Assembly (NCBI RefSeq): GCF_000802185.1
Contig: NZ_KN676113.1
Coordinates: 1,018,372-1,082,371 of the forward strand
Length of the DNA stretch: 64,000 nucleotides
Direction: 5' to 3'
Source of the DNA: Belnapia sp. F-4-1
GTDB taxonomy: Bacteria > Pseudomonadota > Alphaproteobacteria > Acetobacterales > Acetobacteraceae
The position numbers and the translations under genes were made by a program. The notes beneath the pieces were generated by a model. It did not search any database. It saw only the letters and a program-made list of their open reading frames with translations, and was not told the DNA's origin. Below are positions 18,219-28,739 of this stretch, piece by piece; within the stretch, counting starts at the first letter, position 1; the number at the start of each line of letters is the position of its first letter.

Positions 18219-21200
18219 GCACTCCCGCTGATGGCTTGGATGGGGCCGAACTCGAGCGGCTGCGGCAGCGCAGGGCCGAGTTGGAAGCCGAGGTGCGGCG
18301 CCTTGACAGTCTGCTCGGGACGGCGGGCGGCGTCGTTGGACCGGCGCCGAACGACGCGGCCGGTCGGGAGGCAGAACTCGCGGCCGCTCAGGTCGAGATG
18401 CGGCAGATATGCGCAGCAGCGACCGATGCCGCGGCCCTGAATGAGCAAGCTCGTTTGGGGGCAGAAGCCGAGCTCGCCTCAGTCGAGGCACTGAATGCGG
18501 CGCTGGTTCGAGCCAACGCCGACCTGCGTCTGAGCCAAGCTGCGCTCCGGAAGAGCTCCGAACTCCACCGCCTCATCTTGGAGAGCGCAATCGACTACGC
18601 CATCTTGAGCATAGATCTGTCCGGCAGGATTATCTCCTGGAACGAGGGCGCGCGCCGCATCCTGGGCTGGGAGGAAGTCGAGATCCTCGGAGAACCTGCC
18701 AAGATCATCTTCACGCCCGAGGACCGCGCTGCGGGCGTTCATGAAGCCGAAATGGACGGGGCGCTTGAGCACGGCAGAGCGTCAGACGAACGCTGGCACC
18801 TCAGGAAGGACGGCTCGCGCTTCTGGGCTAGCGGCCTCATGATGCCGCTCTTGGACGGCGAGGTCCGCGGCTTTCTAAAAATTTTGCGGGACCGGACCGA
18901 GCAGCAGCGCACTATGGAAGAGGCTCGGGCGGCTGAGGCACGCGCGGACGACATCCTGGAGGCCATGGGGGAGGCATTCCTCGCGCTCGACCGCGACTTC
19001 CGCGTCATCCGGATCAACGCCAAAGGACTCGAGATCGACGGCCGTTCCGAGGAGAAGATCCTCGGTCGAAGCCATTGGGAGCTTTGGCCCGCGACCGTCG
19101 GCACACATGTAGAGGCTGCTTACCGGCGCTGCATGACCGAGCGCGTGCCGGTGACCTTGGAGAACCACTACGTCACGGGCGGGACCGACCTCTGGCTTGA
19201 GATCCGCGCCTACCCGGGACCAGAGGGCATCGCGGTCTTCTACCGCGATATCAGCCCGCGCAAGCATGACGAGCACATGCTGCGCACGCGCGCCCGCCGC
19301 CTCGAGGTCGTCGCGCAAACCGCGGCCCGGCTGCTGGACGCCAAGGATCCCGACGAGGTACTGGCGCCTCTCTTCCAATCACTAGCGGCAGATCTCGGCA
19401 TCGACGTTTCCCTCAGCTTCGTCATGGACGAGGATGGTAGTCACCTAAGCCTGGCCTCCTCTTTTGGTGTCACCAAAGGAGCCAGGGGCGAGCTCGCGCG
19501 GCTCCGGATGTATGATGACTGCGTGTGCAGTTACGTCGCCCGCACCCTGGAGCCCATGCATGCGACGGACATCCTGTCCTCGGCCGATCCGCGCTTAGAT
19601 CTTGCCCGGCGGCTCGGGGTTCGTGCCTACGTGTCATTTCCACTGATTGCTGGTGGACGGCTGCTGGGGACACTGTCATTCGGCACTCGGCATCGAGATC
19701 GCTTCTCCGAAGCCGACCTTGCCTTCTTCGGCACCCTTGCCCAGCAGGTCGCGGCCGTGCGCGAGCGGCTGCGCGCCGATACGGAACAGCGGCGGCAGAA
19801 GAACCTCCTGGCCACCATCACCGACCACGCTGCCGAGGCGCTGTTCCTCATGGACCGCGATGGCCGCATTACCTTCACCAACCCTGCCGCCGAGCGAATG
19901 TTTGGTTGGGAGAATGGCGAACTGGTGGGCCGCGTCCTGCATGATCTTCTCCATCATCATCACCCGGATGGCCGCTGGTTTCCGGCCAGTGAATGCCCGC
20001 TCGTCGCGGCACTCATGTCCGGTGAGGTGCTGCGCGACCACGAGGACGTCTTCTTTTGCAAGACCGGCGCCACCCTCGATGTCGCATGCTCAAACGCACC
20101 GATCGTCATCGGTCGAGAAGTCACCGGCGCGGTGCTGGTTGTGCACGACATCACCGACCGCAGGCGGGCACAACGCGCCCTAGCCGAGAGCGAAGCGCGA
20201 CTGCGGGAGAGCGAGGCCCGGTTCCGGCAACTCGCCGACTTCTCCCCCGCCATCGTCTGGTTCGGCCACCCGGATGGCGCGCTTAGCTACCTGAACAACG
20301 CCTGGTACGAGTACACCGGCCAGGCAGCCGACGGCGGGTTGGCATTCGGCTGGGCAGAGGTGGTCCACCCCGAGGACGCGGATCGCCTTCAAGTGGCATG
20401 GCAGGATGCCCGCGAGCACGGCCGGGTCTACGAGATAGAGGCTCGGCTGCGCCGCCACGACGGGGAGTACAGGTGGTTCCATATGCTCGCCATGCCGCTC
20501 CGCAACGAGGGAGGCGAGATCAGCGGCTGGCTTGGCAATGACGTCGACATCCACGATCGGAAGATGGCCGAGGAGGCTCTGCTCGACCTCAACGAGCAAC
20601 TGGAGGCCCGGGTCACAGAGCGCACGGCCGAGCGCGATCGCATGTGGGAGACCTCGCCGGACCTCATGCTGGTAATCGGCTTCAACGGCGTCATCCAGCG
20701 CGTGAACCCAGCCGGGACAACCCTGCTGGGCTACTCGAAGGAAAATCTTGTCGGCCATCATGTGAACGAGTTCGTCGTTGAGGAGGATCACCAGGAGACG
20801 GTCGAGGCCTATGAGCTTGCCGCGGCAGGCGGGACACCCCGCGTCGAGAACCGCTACCGACACAAGGACGGCAGCATCCGCCATATCTCCTGGGTGGCGG
20901 CGCCTGCGGGCGATATAATCTACGCCACTGGCCGGGACATCACCGACCAGAAAGCGGCGGCCGAAGCGCTGCGGCGAACGGAAGAAGCCCTTCGCCAGAG
21001 CCAGAAGATGGAGGCGGTCGGCCAACTCACTGGCGGGCTGGCACACGACTTCAACAACCTCTTGACCGGCATCGTCGGCAGCTTGGCCCTGATGCGCAGG
21101 CGGATCGCCCAGGGGCGCACGGGCGAACTGGATCGTTACCTCGATGCAGCCCAGGCGTCGGCGGACCGTGCAGCAGCGCTCACTCACCGCTTGTTGGCCT

Positions 21201-22147
21201 TCTCTCGACGCCAGACACTCGAACCCAGGTCCACCGGCATTGCGGCGCTCGCCGCCTCCATGGAGGACCTCATCCGCCGCACTGTCGGACCCGCGATCGA
21301 GGTCAGCACCGCGACCAAGTCGGATCTGTGGACGACGCTCTGCGACCCGCACCAGCTTGAGAGCGCGCTGCTCAACCTGGCTATCAATGCCCGTGACGCC
21401 ATGCCAGATGGCGGATTTTTGACGATTGAGGCCGTGAATAAGCACCTGGGCGATGCACAGGCCGCGCGAAGCCGGGGTCTGAAACCGGGCGACTACGTGA
21501 TGGTCTCCGTCGCCGACACCGGCTCTGGTATGCAGCCCCACGTGCTCGAGCGCGTCTTCGAGCCGTTCTTCACGACGAAGCCGGTAGGCCAGGGCACTGG
21601 CCTCGGGCTGTCCATGGTCTACGGCTTCGCCCAGCAGTCGGGCGGGCAGGTCCGCATCGATAGTGAGGTGGGGCGGGGCACGACGGTGCACATCTACCTG
21701 CCCCGCCACATGGGTGAGGCGATCGGCTACGACAGGCAACCCCGCACCGAAGATATGGTTGGTGCGGAGTTCGGGGCGACGGTGGTTGTCGTGGACGACG
21801 AACCGGTCATCCGTATGCTGATCGCGGAGGTGCTCGGGGAACTGGGCTACCGGGCCATTGAAGCGGCTGATGGCCAAGAGGGCCTGCGTGTCCTCCAAGC
21901 AGAACGGCGAGTCGACCTGCTAGTCACCGATGTGGGCCTGCCCGGTGGAATGAACGGGCGGCAGCTTGCGGAGGCAGCCCGGCAGCGGCGGCCAGGGCTG
22001 AAAGTGCTGTACATCACTGGCTATGCGGAGGCTGCCGTCATTGGCAGCGACACGCTTGAGCCGGGCATGCAGGTGGTCGCCAAACCTTTTGCGATGGAGG
22101 CGCTCGCCGCCAGGATCCGCGCCATGATCGTCCAGGACCCGGCGTGA
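18215..22147 (+). CDS. Very large PAS/GAF hybrid histidine kinase
   Basis: 1310 residues, GTG start overlapping the previous stop. Order: N-terminal coiled coil (about 8-105), PAS (about 110-230, [15 protein letters not shown]), PAS (about 240-350), GAF (about 365-525, including [12 protein letters not shown]), PAS (about 530-650), PAS (about 660-785), coiled coil, PAS (about 805-910), HisKA ([11 protein letters not shown], His944), ATPase ([26 protein letters not shown]) and receiver (VVVDDEPVI, phosphoacceptor Asp1239 in [14 protein letters not shown]). No membrane helix, so a cytoplasmic integrator of several signals. The Cys pair in the GAF domain (CVC) could bind heme or sense redox state, but this is not demonstrated. 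It ends without a DNA-binding output. Confidence 0.92.
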   Translation: MSTPADGLDGAELERLRQRRAELEAEVRRLDSLLGTAGGVVGPAPNDAAGREAELAAAQVEMRQICAAATDAAALNEQARLGAEAELASVEALNAALVRANADLRLSQAALRKSSELHRLILESAIDYAILSIDLSGRIISWNEGARRILGWEEVEILGEPAKIIFTPEDRAAGVHEAEMDGALEHGRASDERWHLRKDGSRFWASGLMMPLLDGEVRGFLKILRDRTEQQRTMEEARAAEARADDILEAMGEAFLALDRDFRVIRINAKGLEIDGRSEEKILGRSHWELWPATVGTHVEAAYRRCMTERVPVTLENHYVTGGTDLWLEIRAYPGPEGIAVFYRDISPRKHDEHMLRTRARRLEVVAQTAARLLDAKDPDEVLAPLFQSLAADLGIDVSLSFVMDEDGSHLSLASSFGVTKGARGELARLRMYDDCVCSYVARTLEPMHATDILSSADPRLDLARRLGVRAYVSFPLIAGGRLLGTLSFGTRHRDRFSEADLAFFGTLAQQVAAVRERLRADTEQRRQKNLLATITDHAAEALFLMDRDGRITFTNPAAERMFGWENGELVGRVLHDLLHHHHPDGRWFPASECPLVAALMSGEVLRDHEDVFFCKTGATLDVACSNAPIVIGREVTGAVLVVHDITDRRRAQRALAESEARLRESEARFRQLADFSPAIVWFGHPDGALSYLNNAWYEYTGQAADGGLAFGWAEVVHPEDADRLQVAWQDAREHGRVYEIEARLRRHDGEYRWFHMLAMPLRNEGGEISGWLGNDVDIHDRKMAEEALLDLNEQLEARVTERTAERDRMWETSPDLMLVIGFNGVIQRVNPAGTTLLGYSKENLVGHHVNEFVVEEDHQETVEAYELAAAGGTPRVENRYRHKDGSIRHISWVAAPAGDIIYATGRDITDQKAAAEALRRTEEALRQSQKMEAVGQLTGGLAHDFNNLLTGIVGSLALMRRRIAQGRTGELDRYLDAAQASADRAAALTHRLLAFSRRQTLEPRSTGIAALAASMEDLIRRTVGPAIEVSTATKSDLWTTLCDPHQLESALLNLAINARDAMPDGGFLTIEAVNKHLGDAQAARSRGLKPGDYVMVSVADTGSGMQPHVLERVFEPFFTTKPVGQGTGLGLSMVYGFAQQSGGQVRIDSEVGRGTTVHIYLPRHMGEAIGYDRQPRTEDMVGAEFGATVVVVDDEPVIRMLIAEVLGELGYRAIEAADGQEGLRVLQAERRVDLLVTDVGLPGGMNGRQLAEAARQRRPGLKVLYITGYAEAAVIGSDTLEPGMQVVAKPFAMEALAARIRAMIVQDPA

Positions 22148-22589
22148 AGAACGGCAGTGTTCTGTCGCCTGCGGGATCGCAGGCACCGACAGTCGCCGTA
22201 GGCCAGAGTGACTGCACCGTTTCCGCACCGGGCGGCGAGCGGAGGATGATGCGTCTACGCACCTACCTGGCGTTCCTTGTGGTCCTCGTTCTCGCCCCGG
22301 CGCTGCTGCTGGGCGCTGCGACGATCTGCTAGACTGGCGCGGCGCTACCGCGAGCCCGGATCTGGATAGGTTCATTCGCGGCGAGAGTCCTATCAATCTT
22401 CCAGGTCATTGAGCTGCTGGTCTGCCGGACTTGGAGAGCAACATAGGCTTCGTAGGCATCGCTACCCGTCGCGATGAAGGGCGATGGCCTCGTAGATGTT
22501 CCCCGGCTGGCCGGTATCTCATCGTCGGCGAGCCAGAGGGCATCAGAGCCAGAAGGTCGCGAGTAGCGGCCGGGCACTGCCAGACACTG
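22148..22589. other. Region with a truncated sensor N-terminus and no intact gene
   Basis: About 440 bp between convergent kinases. Apart from the short hydrophobic frame at 22246-22332, I see no supported coding sequence or structure. Confidence 0.4.
22246..22332 (+). pseudogene. N-terminal membrane-segment fragment, probably of a sensor kinase
   Basis: 28 codons: MMRLRTYLAFL followed by a strong Leu/Val/Ala membrane helix, ending at TAG 22330-22332. GGAGG lies directly upstream. This pattern (basic start, one uninterrupted helix) is how many periplasmic-sensing kinases begin, and nothing of the rest follows. It could also be a genuine tiny membrane protein. Confidence 0.35.
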
Positions 22590-23768
22590 TCAATCGCTCA
22601 CTGGCATCCGGAAGGTGAAGCAAGTTTCCTCTGCCGTCGACATGACGTCGATCTCGCCGCCATGGGCCTTGGCAATCTGGTGAGCGATGTACAACCCGAG
22701 TCCTAGTCCCTTCGAGTTTGGGCGATGCGCTCCGCGGGTGAAGGGCTCGAATATGCTGGCTAAGACCGTGACGGGGATTGGATCACCGGCATTGGCGACG
22801 GAGAGCTCGAACCAGCCATCCGCCGTCAGAGAATTCACCCGCACCGGCCGGTCGGGCGCCCCGTGGGTCAGGGCATTGCCTAGCAGGTTGGAGGCAAGCT
22901 GCGCGATCCGACGGCCGTCGCAGTTGACGGTCTCTGGAAGCTCGAACCGAGCTTCGATCATCCGACCCGGCATGCTGACCTGCAACTCCGCGACCACCTG
23001 CCGGAGTATCGGCCCTAGCGGCTCGTCATGCCTGTGGTTCAGCGTCAGACCACCGCCCAGGCGGCTGCGGGCGAGGTCCATCACGTCGTCGATGAGACCA
23101 GCCATGCGGGCGGCGCTGCTTTGGATCATGCCGACGAGGGAGGTGGCCCTGTCGTCCAATGATGTCTTGAGCAGCAGGCGGGCGCCGCTGTCGATCGCCG
23201 CTAGCGGGTTGCGCAGGTCGTGGCCCAGGACGGCGATAAACTGTTCGCGGAGCGCGGCCGCCTTGCGCTCATCGAGCAGGTTCTCCTCGGAGGCGCTCAG
23301 GCGATCGATGGCCGTCAGATGGTAGCCGATGATCTCGGCGAACATCTCGAACATGCTGATGGTTTCCGGCGTATTCAGCCTGTGCGGTTCGGGATCGATA
23401 GCGCACAATGTGCCGAAGAAGGAGCCGTCCGCGAGGCGGATCGGCACCGAGATGTAGCTCTGCAACCCGTAGGTGGCAGGCGTGTGGTGGTTACAGTAGG
23501 TCGTGTCCTCGGCGACGTTATCGATGACGATGGCCTGCCCGCTCTGCCTGATCTCGTGGCAGAGGGTGGTTTCTACGTCGAGCTCCCCACCCGGCGCCAA
23601 GCCGAACGCGATGCCGTCGCGCACGCTGCACGCGATCCATCGGTCCTCGGTCACCCGCGCGACCGCGGCGAAGCGCATGCCAGTCGTGCGGCAGACGACG
23701 TCTAGTATCGTCGGGACAGCTTTGATGCCGCCCACCGCGGCTATGTCCTGCTTGAAATCTCGTTCCAT
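22590..23768 (-). CDS. GAF-domain sensor histidine kinase
   Basis: Start set at MERDFKQDIAA (23768); a longer frame from 23855 adds residues without similarity. 392 residues: GAF domain (about 10-155), which contains Cys/His-rich pieces (TLCHEIR, YCNHHTP) and the ending VPIRLADGSFFGTLCAID typical of GAF kinases. Then HisKA with LGHDLRNPLAAI (His183) and an ATPase domain with LLGNALTHG and GLGLGLYIAHQIAKAHGG. No receiver and no membrane segment. It is convergent with the 1310-residue kinase. GAF domains of this kind often sense small molecules or redox; the ligand is unknown. Confidence 0.9.
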   Translation of the reverse strand: MERDFKQDIAAVGGIKAVPTILDVVCRTTGMRFAAVARVTEDRWIACSVRDGIAFGLAPGGELDVETTLCHEIRQSGQAIVIDNVAEDTTYCNHHTPATYGLQSYISVPIRLADGSFFGTLCAIDPEPHRLNTPETISMFEMFAEIIGYHLTAIDRLSASEENLLDERKAAALREQFIAVLGHDLRNPLAAIDSGARLLLKTSLDDRATSLVGMIQSSAARMAGLIDDVMDLARSRLGGGLTLNHRHDEPLGPILRQVVAELQVSMPGRMIEARFELPETVNCDGRRIAQLASNLLGNALTHGAPDRPVRVNSLTADGWFELSVANAGDPIPVTVLASIFEPFTRGAHRPNSKGLGLGLYIAHQIAKAHGGEIDVMSTAEETCFTFRMPVSD

Positions 23769-24207
23769 GTGCAAGCCTGCTGCCCAGTCAACGAAGAATA
23801 GGCATGGTTGGGTACTGGTGTCGCGGTTGGACGGCGCCCCCGACCTATCTGGCACCTTGCCGCAACGATCCCAGAAGCCAATCTGGTACTATCCCGGATG
23901 GCCTCGTCCGATCTTGCCCGTTGCAACATAAAAAGGAGCGTCCGTTGCGCTGATTATTTGGTAGGGCTCCCAATATACCATTCCGGGCAAATGGCCTTGC
24001 CAACGTCTCCGGAGCCGCCGCAATCAATCCCGCGAGCCCCTCAGGCTTCGTTCCTGGAGAGGAAACTTAAGTTTGCCATCCATGCTTGCCTGTCCTGGCG
24101 ACTGCAAGTTAAGACGCCCCCCCCTAAACTATTGAAGCTGCGGACGGTTGGTTACCTGTCAGCGCCATTGGTGGCCTGGAGCGAAGCGCCAACCGAACCG
24201 GACCCCG
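23769..24207. other. Intergenic region between divergent kinases
   Basis: About 440 bp with promoters for the GAF kinase (minus) and HWE kinase (plus). AT-richer around 23930-24000. No gene seen. Confidence 0.4.
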
Positions 24208-25263
24208 ATGACCAACGCCAAAGGAAACGACGACGAGAGCGATGCCCAGCCATTGCCGCATCGGCTCGGGATCGCCTCCCCCCTGCTGCGTAGGGCCGTC
24301 GAAGCCATCGGCGAGGCGATCGTCATCACTGGCCCTGAGCTCGACCCACCCGGCCCCCACATAGAGTACGTCAATCCCGCTTTCACCCGTATGACCGGCT
24401 ACGCGCTAGAGGAGGTGCTGGGCCGGACGCCGCGCATGCTTCAGGGGCCGAACACGGACCGCGCCGTCATGGACGCGTTGCGGGCGGCACTCAGAGCGGG
24501 TGAGAGCTTCCAGGGGGAGGCCATCAACTACCGCAAAGATGGCACCGAGTACCTCGTCGAATGGCTTATCACCCCGGTGCTGGCGGACGGCCGCATTACG
24601 CATTGGATCGCCGCGCAGCGTGACCTGACCGAGCGCAGGCGCGCGGAGGAGCGGCAAGAACGGTTGTCCGCCGAGGTCAATCACCGTGTGAACAACACCC
24701 TGGCCGCTGTCGAATCCTTCGCCGCCCAAACGGTGCGCGGGGTGGAAACGGCACTGGAGTTCAAGGCCGCCTTTCAGCGCCGCCTGAGAGCCCTGGCCCG
24801 TGTCCACAAGCTCCTGGCCTCCCGACGTTGGACGGGCGTCCCCCTGGGTGAACTGGCAAAGGCGCAAGTCACAGCCTACTCGGTGGATGGTCCCAACCGC
24901 GTACAGGTCGAGGGGCCAGAGGTCGCGCTGCGCCCTGGCGCGGCAGTCGCGCTAGGCTTGGCATTGAACGAGTTGGCGGTGAACGCGGCGACCCACGGCG
25001 CGCTCTCGATGCCCGGCGGACATGTCCGGCTTCAATGGGACATCGAGCCAGGCGCTCGAGGCGATCTCCTGAAGTTCCGTTGGATCGAAATGGGTGGGCC
25101 AACCCTGCCAAGGCTATCGCCATCTCGTGGGTTCGGCTCCCGCTTGCTGGAGCGTGGCTTGCCCCAGGAACTGGCTGCCGAGACTCGACTACAGTTTGAG
25201 CCCTCCGGCTTCCGATGCGAGATCAACGTGGCACTCAGCACAGTGCGTAGCGAGGCGCTGTGA
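24208..25263 (+). CDS. PAS HWE-family kinase with a LOV-like PAS lacking the photoactive Cys
   Basis: ATG 24208 preferred to TTG 24148. 351 residues: one PAS domain (about 30-145), then an HWE kinase core with VNHRVNNTLAAV (His159), LNELAVNAATHG and RWIEMGGP (Trp-x-Glu). The PAS has the LOV landmark region as GRTPRMLQGPNTD (about 72-84), where photoactive LOV domains have G-x-N-C-R-F-L-Q; the Asn-Cys pair is Thr-Pro here. It therefore cannot form the usual flavin-cysteinyl adduct. LOV-HWE kinases are known in alphaproteobacteria as light sensors; this one may instead sense redox or a different ligand. Confidence 0.88.
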   Translation: MTNAKGNDDESDAQPLPHRLGIASPLLRRAVEAIGEAIVITGPELDPPGPHIEYVNPAFTRMTGYALEEVLGRTPRMLQGPNTDRAVMDALRAALRAGESFQGEAINYRKDGTEYLVEWLITPVLADGRITHWIAAQRDLTERRRAEERQERLSAEVNHRVNNTLAAVESFAAQTVRGVETALEFKAAFQRRLRALARVHKLLASRRWTGVPLGELAKAQVTAYSVDGPNRVQVEGPEVALRPGAAVALGLALNELAVNAATHGALSMPGGHVRLQWDIEPGARGDLLKFRWIEMGGPTLPRLSPSRGFGSRLLERGLPQELAAETRLQFEPSGFRCEINVALSTVRSEAL

Positions 25264-25440
25264 CAATGGTCAGGGTCGAACTGGAAATAAGGTTACAAGA
25301 GGTTTTTCGAGTGCCCCTCACACAGACCCATAACGTCTCCCGATCGCCTGTACTCGCGGCGTTTATCGATAGGCACGTTGTCCCCGGCCGCGGCCGCAGC
25401 ACTGGTGAGGTTATGCGCGCCAGACTCCATCCGCAGGGGG

Positions 25441-27777
25441 ATGAACGAAAGCGTGGAGCGGCCCACCAACGGGAGTTGGACAACCCCGAGGATCGGCAGG
25501 ATCCCGCGCGTGGATGCTGAGGCCCAGCCTGGTTTTCTCGCGGGCGGCGGCGAGATGGGCGCTCGCATGCGAGCCTTCGACTGGTTCAGAACTTCCCTCG
25601 GGCCCGTCGAGGGCTGGTCAGGCTGCCTGAGGACAGCCGCGTCCCTCGTGCTCGCGCTGCCGTTCGCAAACGTGCTTCTTTGGGGCTCCGATCTTACCGT
25701 CGCTGCTTACAACGACGCTTACCGGGAACGGCTGGGTGAGAAGCCTGAGGCGCTCGGCCGCTCCATTCTCGAGGTTTGGCCAGAGGTGCGCGAGACCATC
25801 GCCCCCCAACTCCGGCTGGCGATGTCCGGCGAAACCGTCTCGTTCAAAGACGTGCGGTTTACGCTCACTCGCAGCGGAGTGCCGGAGGAGGCGTGGTTTG
25901 ATTATAGCTTCAGTCCCATCCGAGATGAGACGGGGAATGTTGCGGGCATTCTCAACACCGCAATCGAAACCACCGGTCGGGTCCTCGCTGAGGCGGCCCG
26001 ACGGGAGAGCGAGACGCGCTGGCGCGACGTCTTCGACCACATGGGCGAGGGCTTCGAGATCATAGAGGTGATCCGTGCCCCGGACGGACGGACGGTCGAC
26101 TTCCGCTATGTCGACATCAACGCTGCATGGGAGCGGCATACGGGCTTCCCAAGGGCGATGATCGTCGGCAAGCGTGCGACCGAGATTTTTCCGCCCGAGG
26201 AGACACCATTTTGGATTGAGGCCTTCGGTCGGGTGGTGGAGACGGGCGAACCGACGCACATCGAGCGGTACTTCCCCCCAGCCAACCGATGGCTGGAACT
26301 CATTGTGTACCGGCTGGGACCAGGACAGGCTGCCGTCCTATTGCGCAACGTTACAGAGCGACACGAGGCGGCAAAGCGGCTGCGGGCGAGCACAGAGCGC
26401 CAGCAGATCGCCCTGGAGACCGGCCTGATCGGCTTCTTTGAGTGGGACGTGGTTGCAGGCGTTGTCACGGCCGACGAGCACTTCGCCCGCCTCTACGGCA
26501 TCCACCTCGATGCCGCCGCCGCCGGGGTGACGCTCGCCCCGCTGTTCGACCACATCCATCCAAGCGATCGCCACGCAGTGGAGGCGCACGTCGCCGGGGC
26601 ACTCGCCTCGTGCTCAGACTACGAGACGGGGTTCCGCCTCATCCTCCCCGACGGTGCCACGCGCTGGTTGCTGGCGCGTGGCCGCTGCGCCGAACGTCAG
26701 GGAAGGCAGGCCTCGCGCTACATCGGGACCGTGGTAGACGTCACCGAGGCCAAGGTTGCGGAGGCTGCGCTGCGCGACAGTGAGGAGCGGCTGCGCCTGA
26801 TCCTCGAGGGTATCCACGACTACGCCATCTTCACCACAGATCCTGACCACCGGATCGATGCCTGGATGCCCGGCGCAGCGCACGTTTTCGGCTGGAGCGC
26901 GGAGGAGGTTTTGGGCCAGCCCGCCGCCGTGCTCTTCACCCCGGAGGACCGCGAGGCGGGCGTTCCGGACCGGGAGATGGCGACGGCACGCCGGGAGGGG
27001 ATGTGCCCGAATGTGGGCTGGCACCTGCGCAAGGACGGGCAGCGGGTGTTCATCGAGGGGAGCGTCACGGCGCTACGCGGACCAGACGACCGGATACGGG
27101 GCTTTCTCAAGATTGGCCAAGACGTTACGGCGCGAAAGGCGGCCGAGGAGAGGCAGGCCCTGCTCATGCGCGAGGTGGACCACCGAGCCAAGAACGCTCT
27201 GTCAGTGGTGGGTGCGGCGCTGAGGCTGACGCGTGCTCTCGACCTGCCGAGCTACATCAAGGCGATCGAGGGACGGATCTCGGCGTTGGCGCGGGCACAA
27301 ACGATGCTCGCCAACGACCACTGGATCGGAGCGGACCTCCGGACTCTGCTGCGGGGAGAGTTGGCTGCGTTCTTTGAGGTCGGTGCCGCGGGTGGTCCCC
27401 AGGCCGAAGCGAGTGGGCCGACCGTAGCGCTTCCGGCCAGGGCAGCCCAGCCCTTCGCCATGGCGATCCACGAACTCGCCACCAACGCGATTAAGTACGG
27501 CGGCCTCTCGACTCCGACCGGCCGCATCGCAATTACTTGGGAGAAAGAGGGCTGGCCGACCGAGGTGCTTCGGTTCCGCTGGGCGGAAAGCGGCGGACCA
27601 CTACTCGAGGGAAATCCAGAACGGCGTGGCTTCGGCACACGAGTGCTGGACGGGACGGTCCGACGTCAACTCGGCGGGACGGTGTCGCTCGCCTGGGAGA
27701 CCTCCGGGCTCGTATGCGAGATCGAGGTCCCGCTGCTGCCAATACCGAAGATGGTCAAACTAGCCATTGAACCCTAG
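25441..27777 (+). CDS. Multi-PAS HWE-family sensor histidine kinase
   Basis: Start set at ATG 25441 (MNESVERP); a TTG at 25378 is an alternative. 778 residues with four PAS-type domains: about 35-175 (FDWFRTSLGPVEGW, typical of soluble multi-PAS kinases), 185-310, 320-440 and 445-560 (IHDYAIFTTDPDHRI, HLRKDGQRV). The HWE core follows: REVDHRAKNALSVV (His581), IHELATNAIKYGG and FRWAESGGP. No receiver, no membrane helix. It starts about 180 bp after the previous HWE kinase, in the same direction, so the two could share a transcript. Signal and partner unknown. Confidence 0.9.
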   Translation: MNESVERPTNGSWTTPRIGRIPRVDAEAQPGFLAGGGEMGARMRAFDWFRTSLGPVEGWSGCLRTAASLVLALPFANVLLWGSDLTVAAYNDAYRERLGEKPEALGRSILEVWPEVRETIAPQLRLAMSGETVSFKDVRFTLTRSGVPEEAWFDYSFSPIRDETGNVAGILNTAIETTGRVLAEAARRESETRWRDVFDHMGEGFEIIEVIRAPDGRTVDFRYVDINAAWERHTGFPRAMIVGKRATEIFPPEETPFWIEAFGRVVETGEPTHIERYFPPANRWLELIVYRLGPGQAAVLLRNVTERHEAAKRLRASTERQQIALETGLIGFFEWDVVAGVVTADEHFARLYGIHLDAAAAGVTLAPLFDHIHPSDRHAVEAHVAGALASCSDYETGFRLILPDGATRWLLARGRCAERQGRQASRYIGTVVDVTEAKVAEAALRDSEERLRLILEGIHDYAIFTTDPDHRIDAWMPGAAHVFGWSAEEVLGQPAAVLFTPEDREAGVPDREMATARREGMCPNVGWHLRKDGQRVFIEGSVTALRGPDDRIRGFLKIGQDVTARKAAEERQALLMREVDHRAKNALSVVGAALRLTRALDLPSYIKAIEGRISALARAQTMLANDHWIGADLRTLLRGELAAFFEVGAAGGPQAEASGPTVALPARAAQPFAMAIHELATNAIKYGGLSTPTGRIAITWEKEGWPTEVLRFRWAESGGPLLEGNPERRGFGTRVLDGTVRRQLGGTVSLAWETSGLVCEIEVPLLPIPKMVKLAIEP

Positions 27778-28025
27778 GCAGAAAACAGGGTTCTGCTGGC
27801 CCTGCGAGGCTGAAGGATGCGGCCGGTTTTCGTCACCGGCGGATTGCCCATTCCAATGAGTAACTAATACCAACCGCCCTGGTGGATGACCGCTCAGGGT
27901 GGATTGCAAACTTAGGAGCGAAGCTCTTCGAGGGCAGCTTGACGCCCGTTGCGGTCAGCAGATTGGCTTGGCGACATCCCGGAAAGCGGACATAGGCAGA
28001 CCGGACAAGCAGCCTTGCTCAATGC

Positions 28026-28682
28026 TCAGGTGGTGGGGCGCTTTGCCAGGGACAGACCGATGCCTAGGGCAATCATCGCAGCGCCCGAACCTTCGCGTAG
28101 GCGGCGAATCAGGGTGGGACGTGCCACTGCGCCTTCCCGGATACTGCCTGCCGCAAAGGCCACCACGATGTCGGCCAGGGTGTTCAGCGCGACAGACACG
28201 AAGCCGAGTACCACGAACTGAAAGGCGACGCTGCCCTGGTTAAGGTCGACGAACTGCGGCACGAAAGCCAGGAAGAAGGCCGCCGTCTTTGGGTTCAACG
28301 CCTCGACCAGAACACCCTCCCGGAAGGCGCGGCGCGGCCCCACCGGCGGCGCCGCGGGTTTGCCTCCAAGGGCTGCCACACCCTCGCGGCGGGCAGCCTG
28401 GATCGTGCGGAAGCCGAGCCAGATGAGGTAGGCGGAGCCGACCAGCTTCAGCGCGGTGAAGAGCTCGGCGCTCGCGAGCACGATGGCGGAGACGCCCAGG
28501 CTGCCTGCGATCACGTGGACCATGCCGCCCAGCCCTGTGCCAAAACTGGAGGCGATGCCTTCCGCCCGCCCACCAGCGAGGGTTCTCGCCGCGACATAGA
28601 AGATACCGGGGCCAGGCGTGATGGCGAGCAAGAGAGCCGCCGCAAAGTACAGGGCGAGTTGGGACACCCCAGGCATTCTCAT
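28026..28682 (-). CDS. LysE/RhtB-family amino-acid exporter
   Basis: 218 residues with about six hydrophobic helices. Family motifs: TPGPGIFYVAARTLAGGR near residue 22, GLGGMVHVIAGSLG near 50, and LNPKTAAFFLAFVPQF near 130. Members export amino acids or homoserine lactones by proton exchange in the inner membrane. About 60 bp separate it from the DapA-like gene upstream on the same strand, so it may be the last gene of the PaiB-DapA-LysE operon. Substrate cannot be told from sequence. Confidence 0.9.
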   Translation of the reverse strand: MRMPGVSQLALYFAAALLLAITPGPGIFYVAARTLAGGRAEGIASSFGTGLGGMVHVIAGSLGVSAIVLASAELFTALKLVGSAYLIWLGFRTIQAARREGVAALGGKPAAPPVGPRRAFREGVLVEALNPKTAAFFLAFVPQFVDLNQGSVAFQFVVLGFVSVALNTLADIVVAFAAGSIREGAVARPTLIRRLREGSGAAMIALGIGLSLAKRPTT

Positions 28683-28739
28683 GAACTCCCAGCCGCGGCC
28701 GAAGCAAGGTTGTTGAGGCGTCCGACTGGCAGCGCATGG

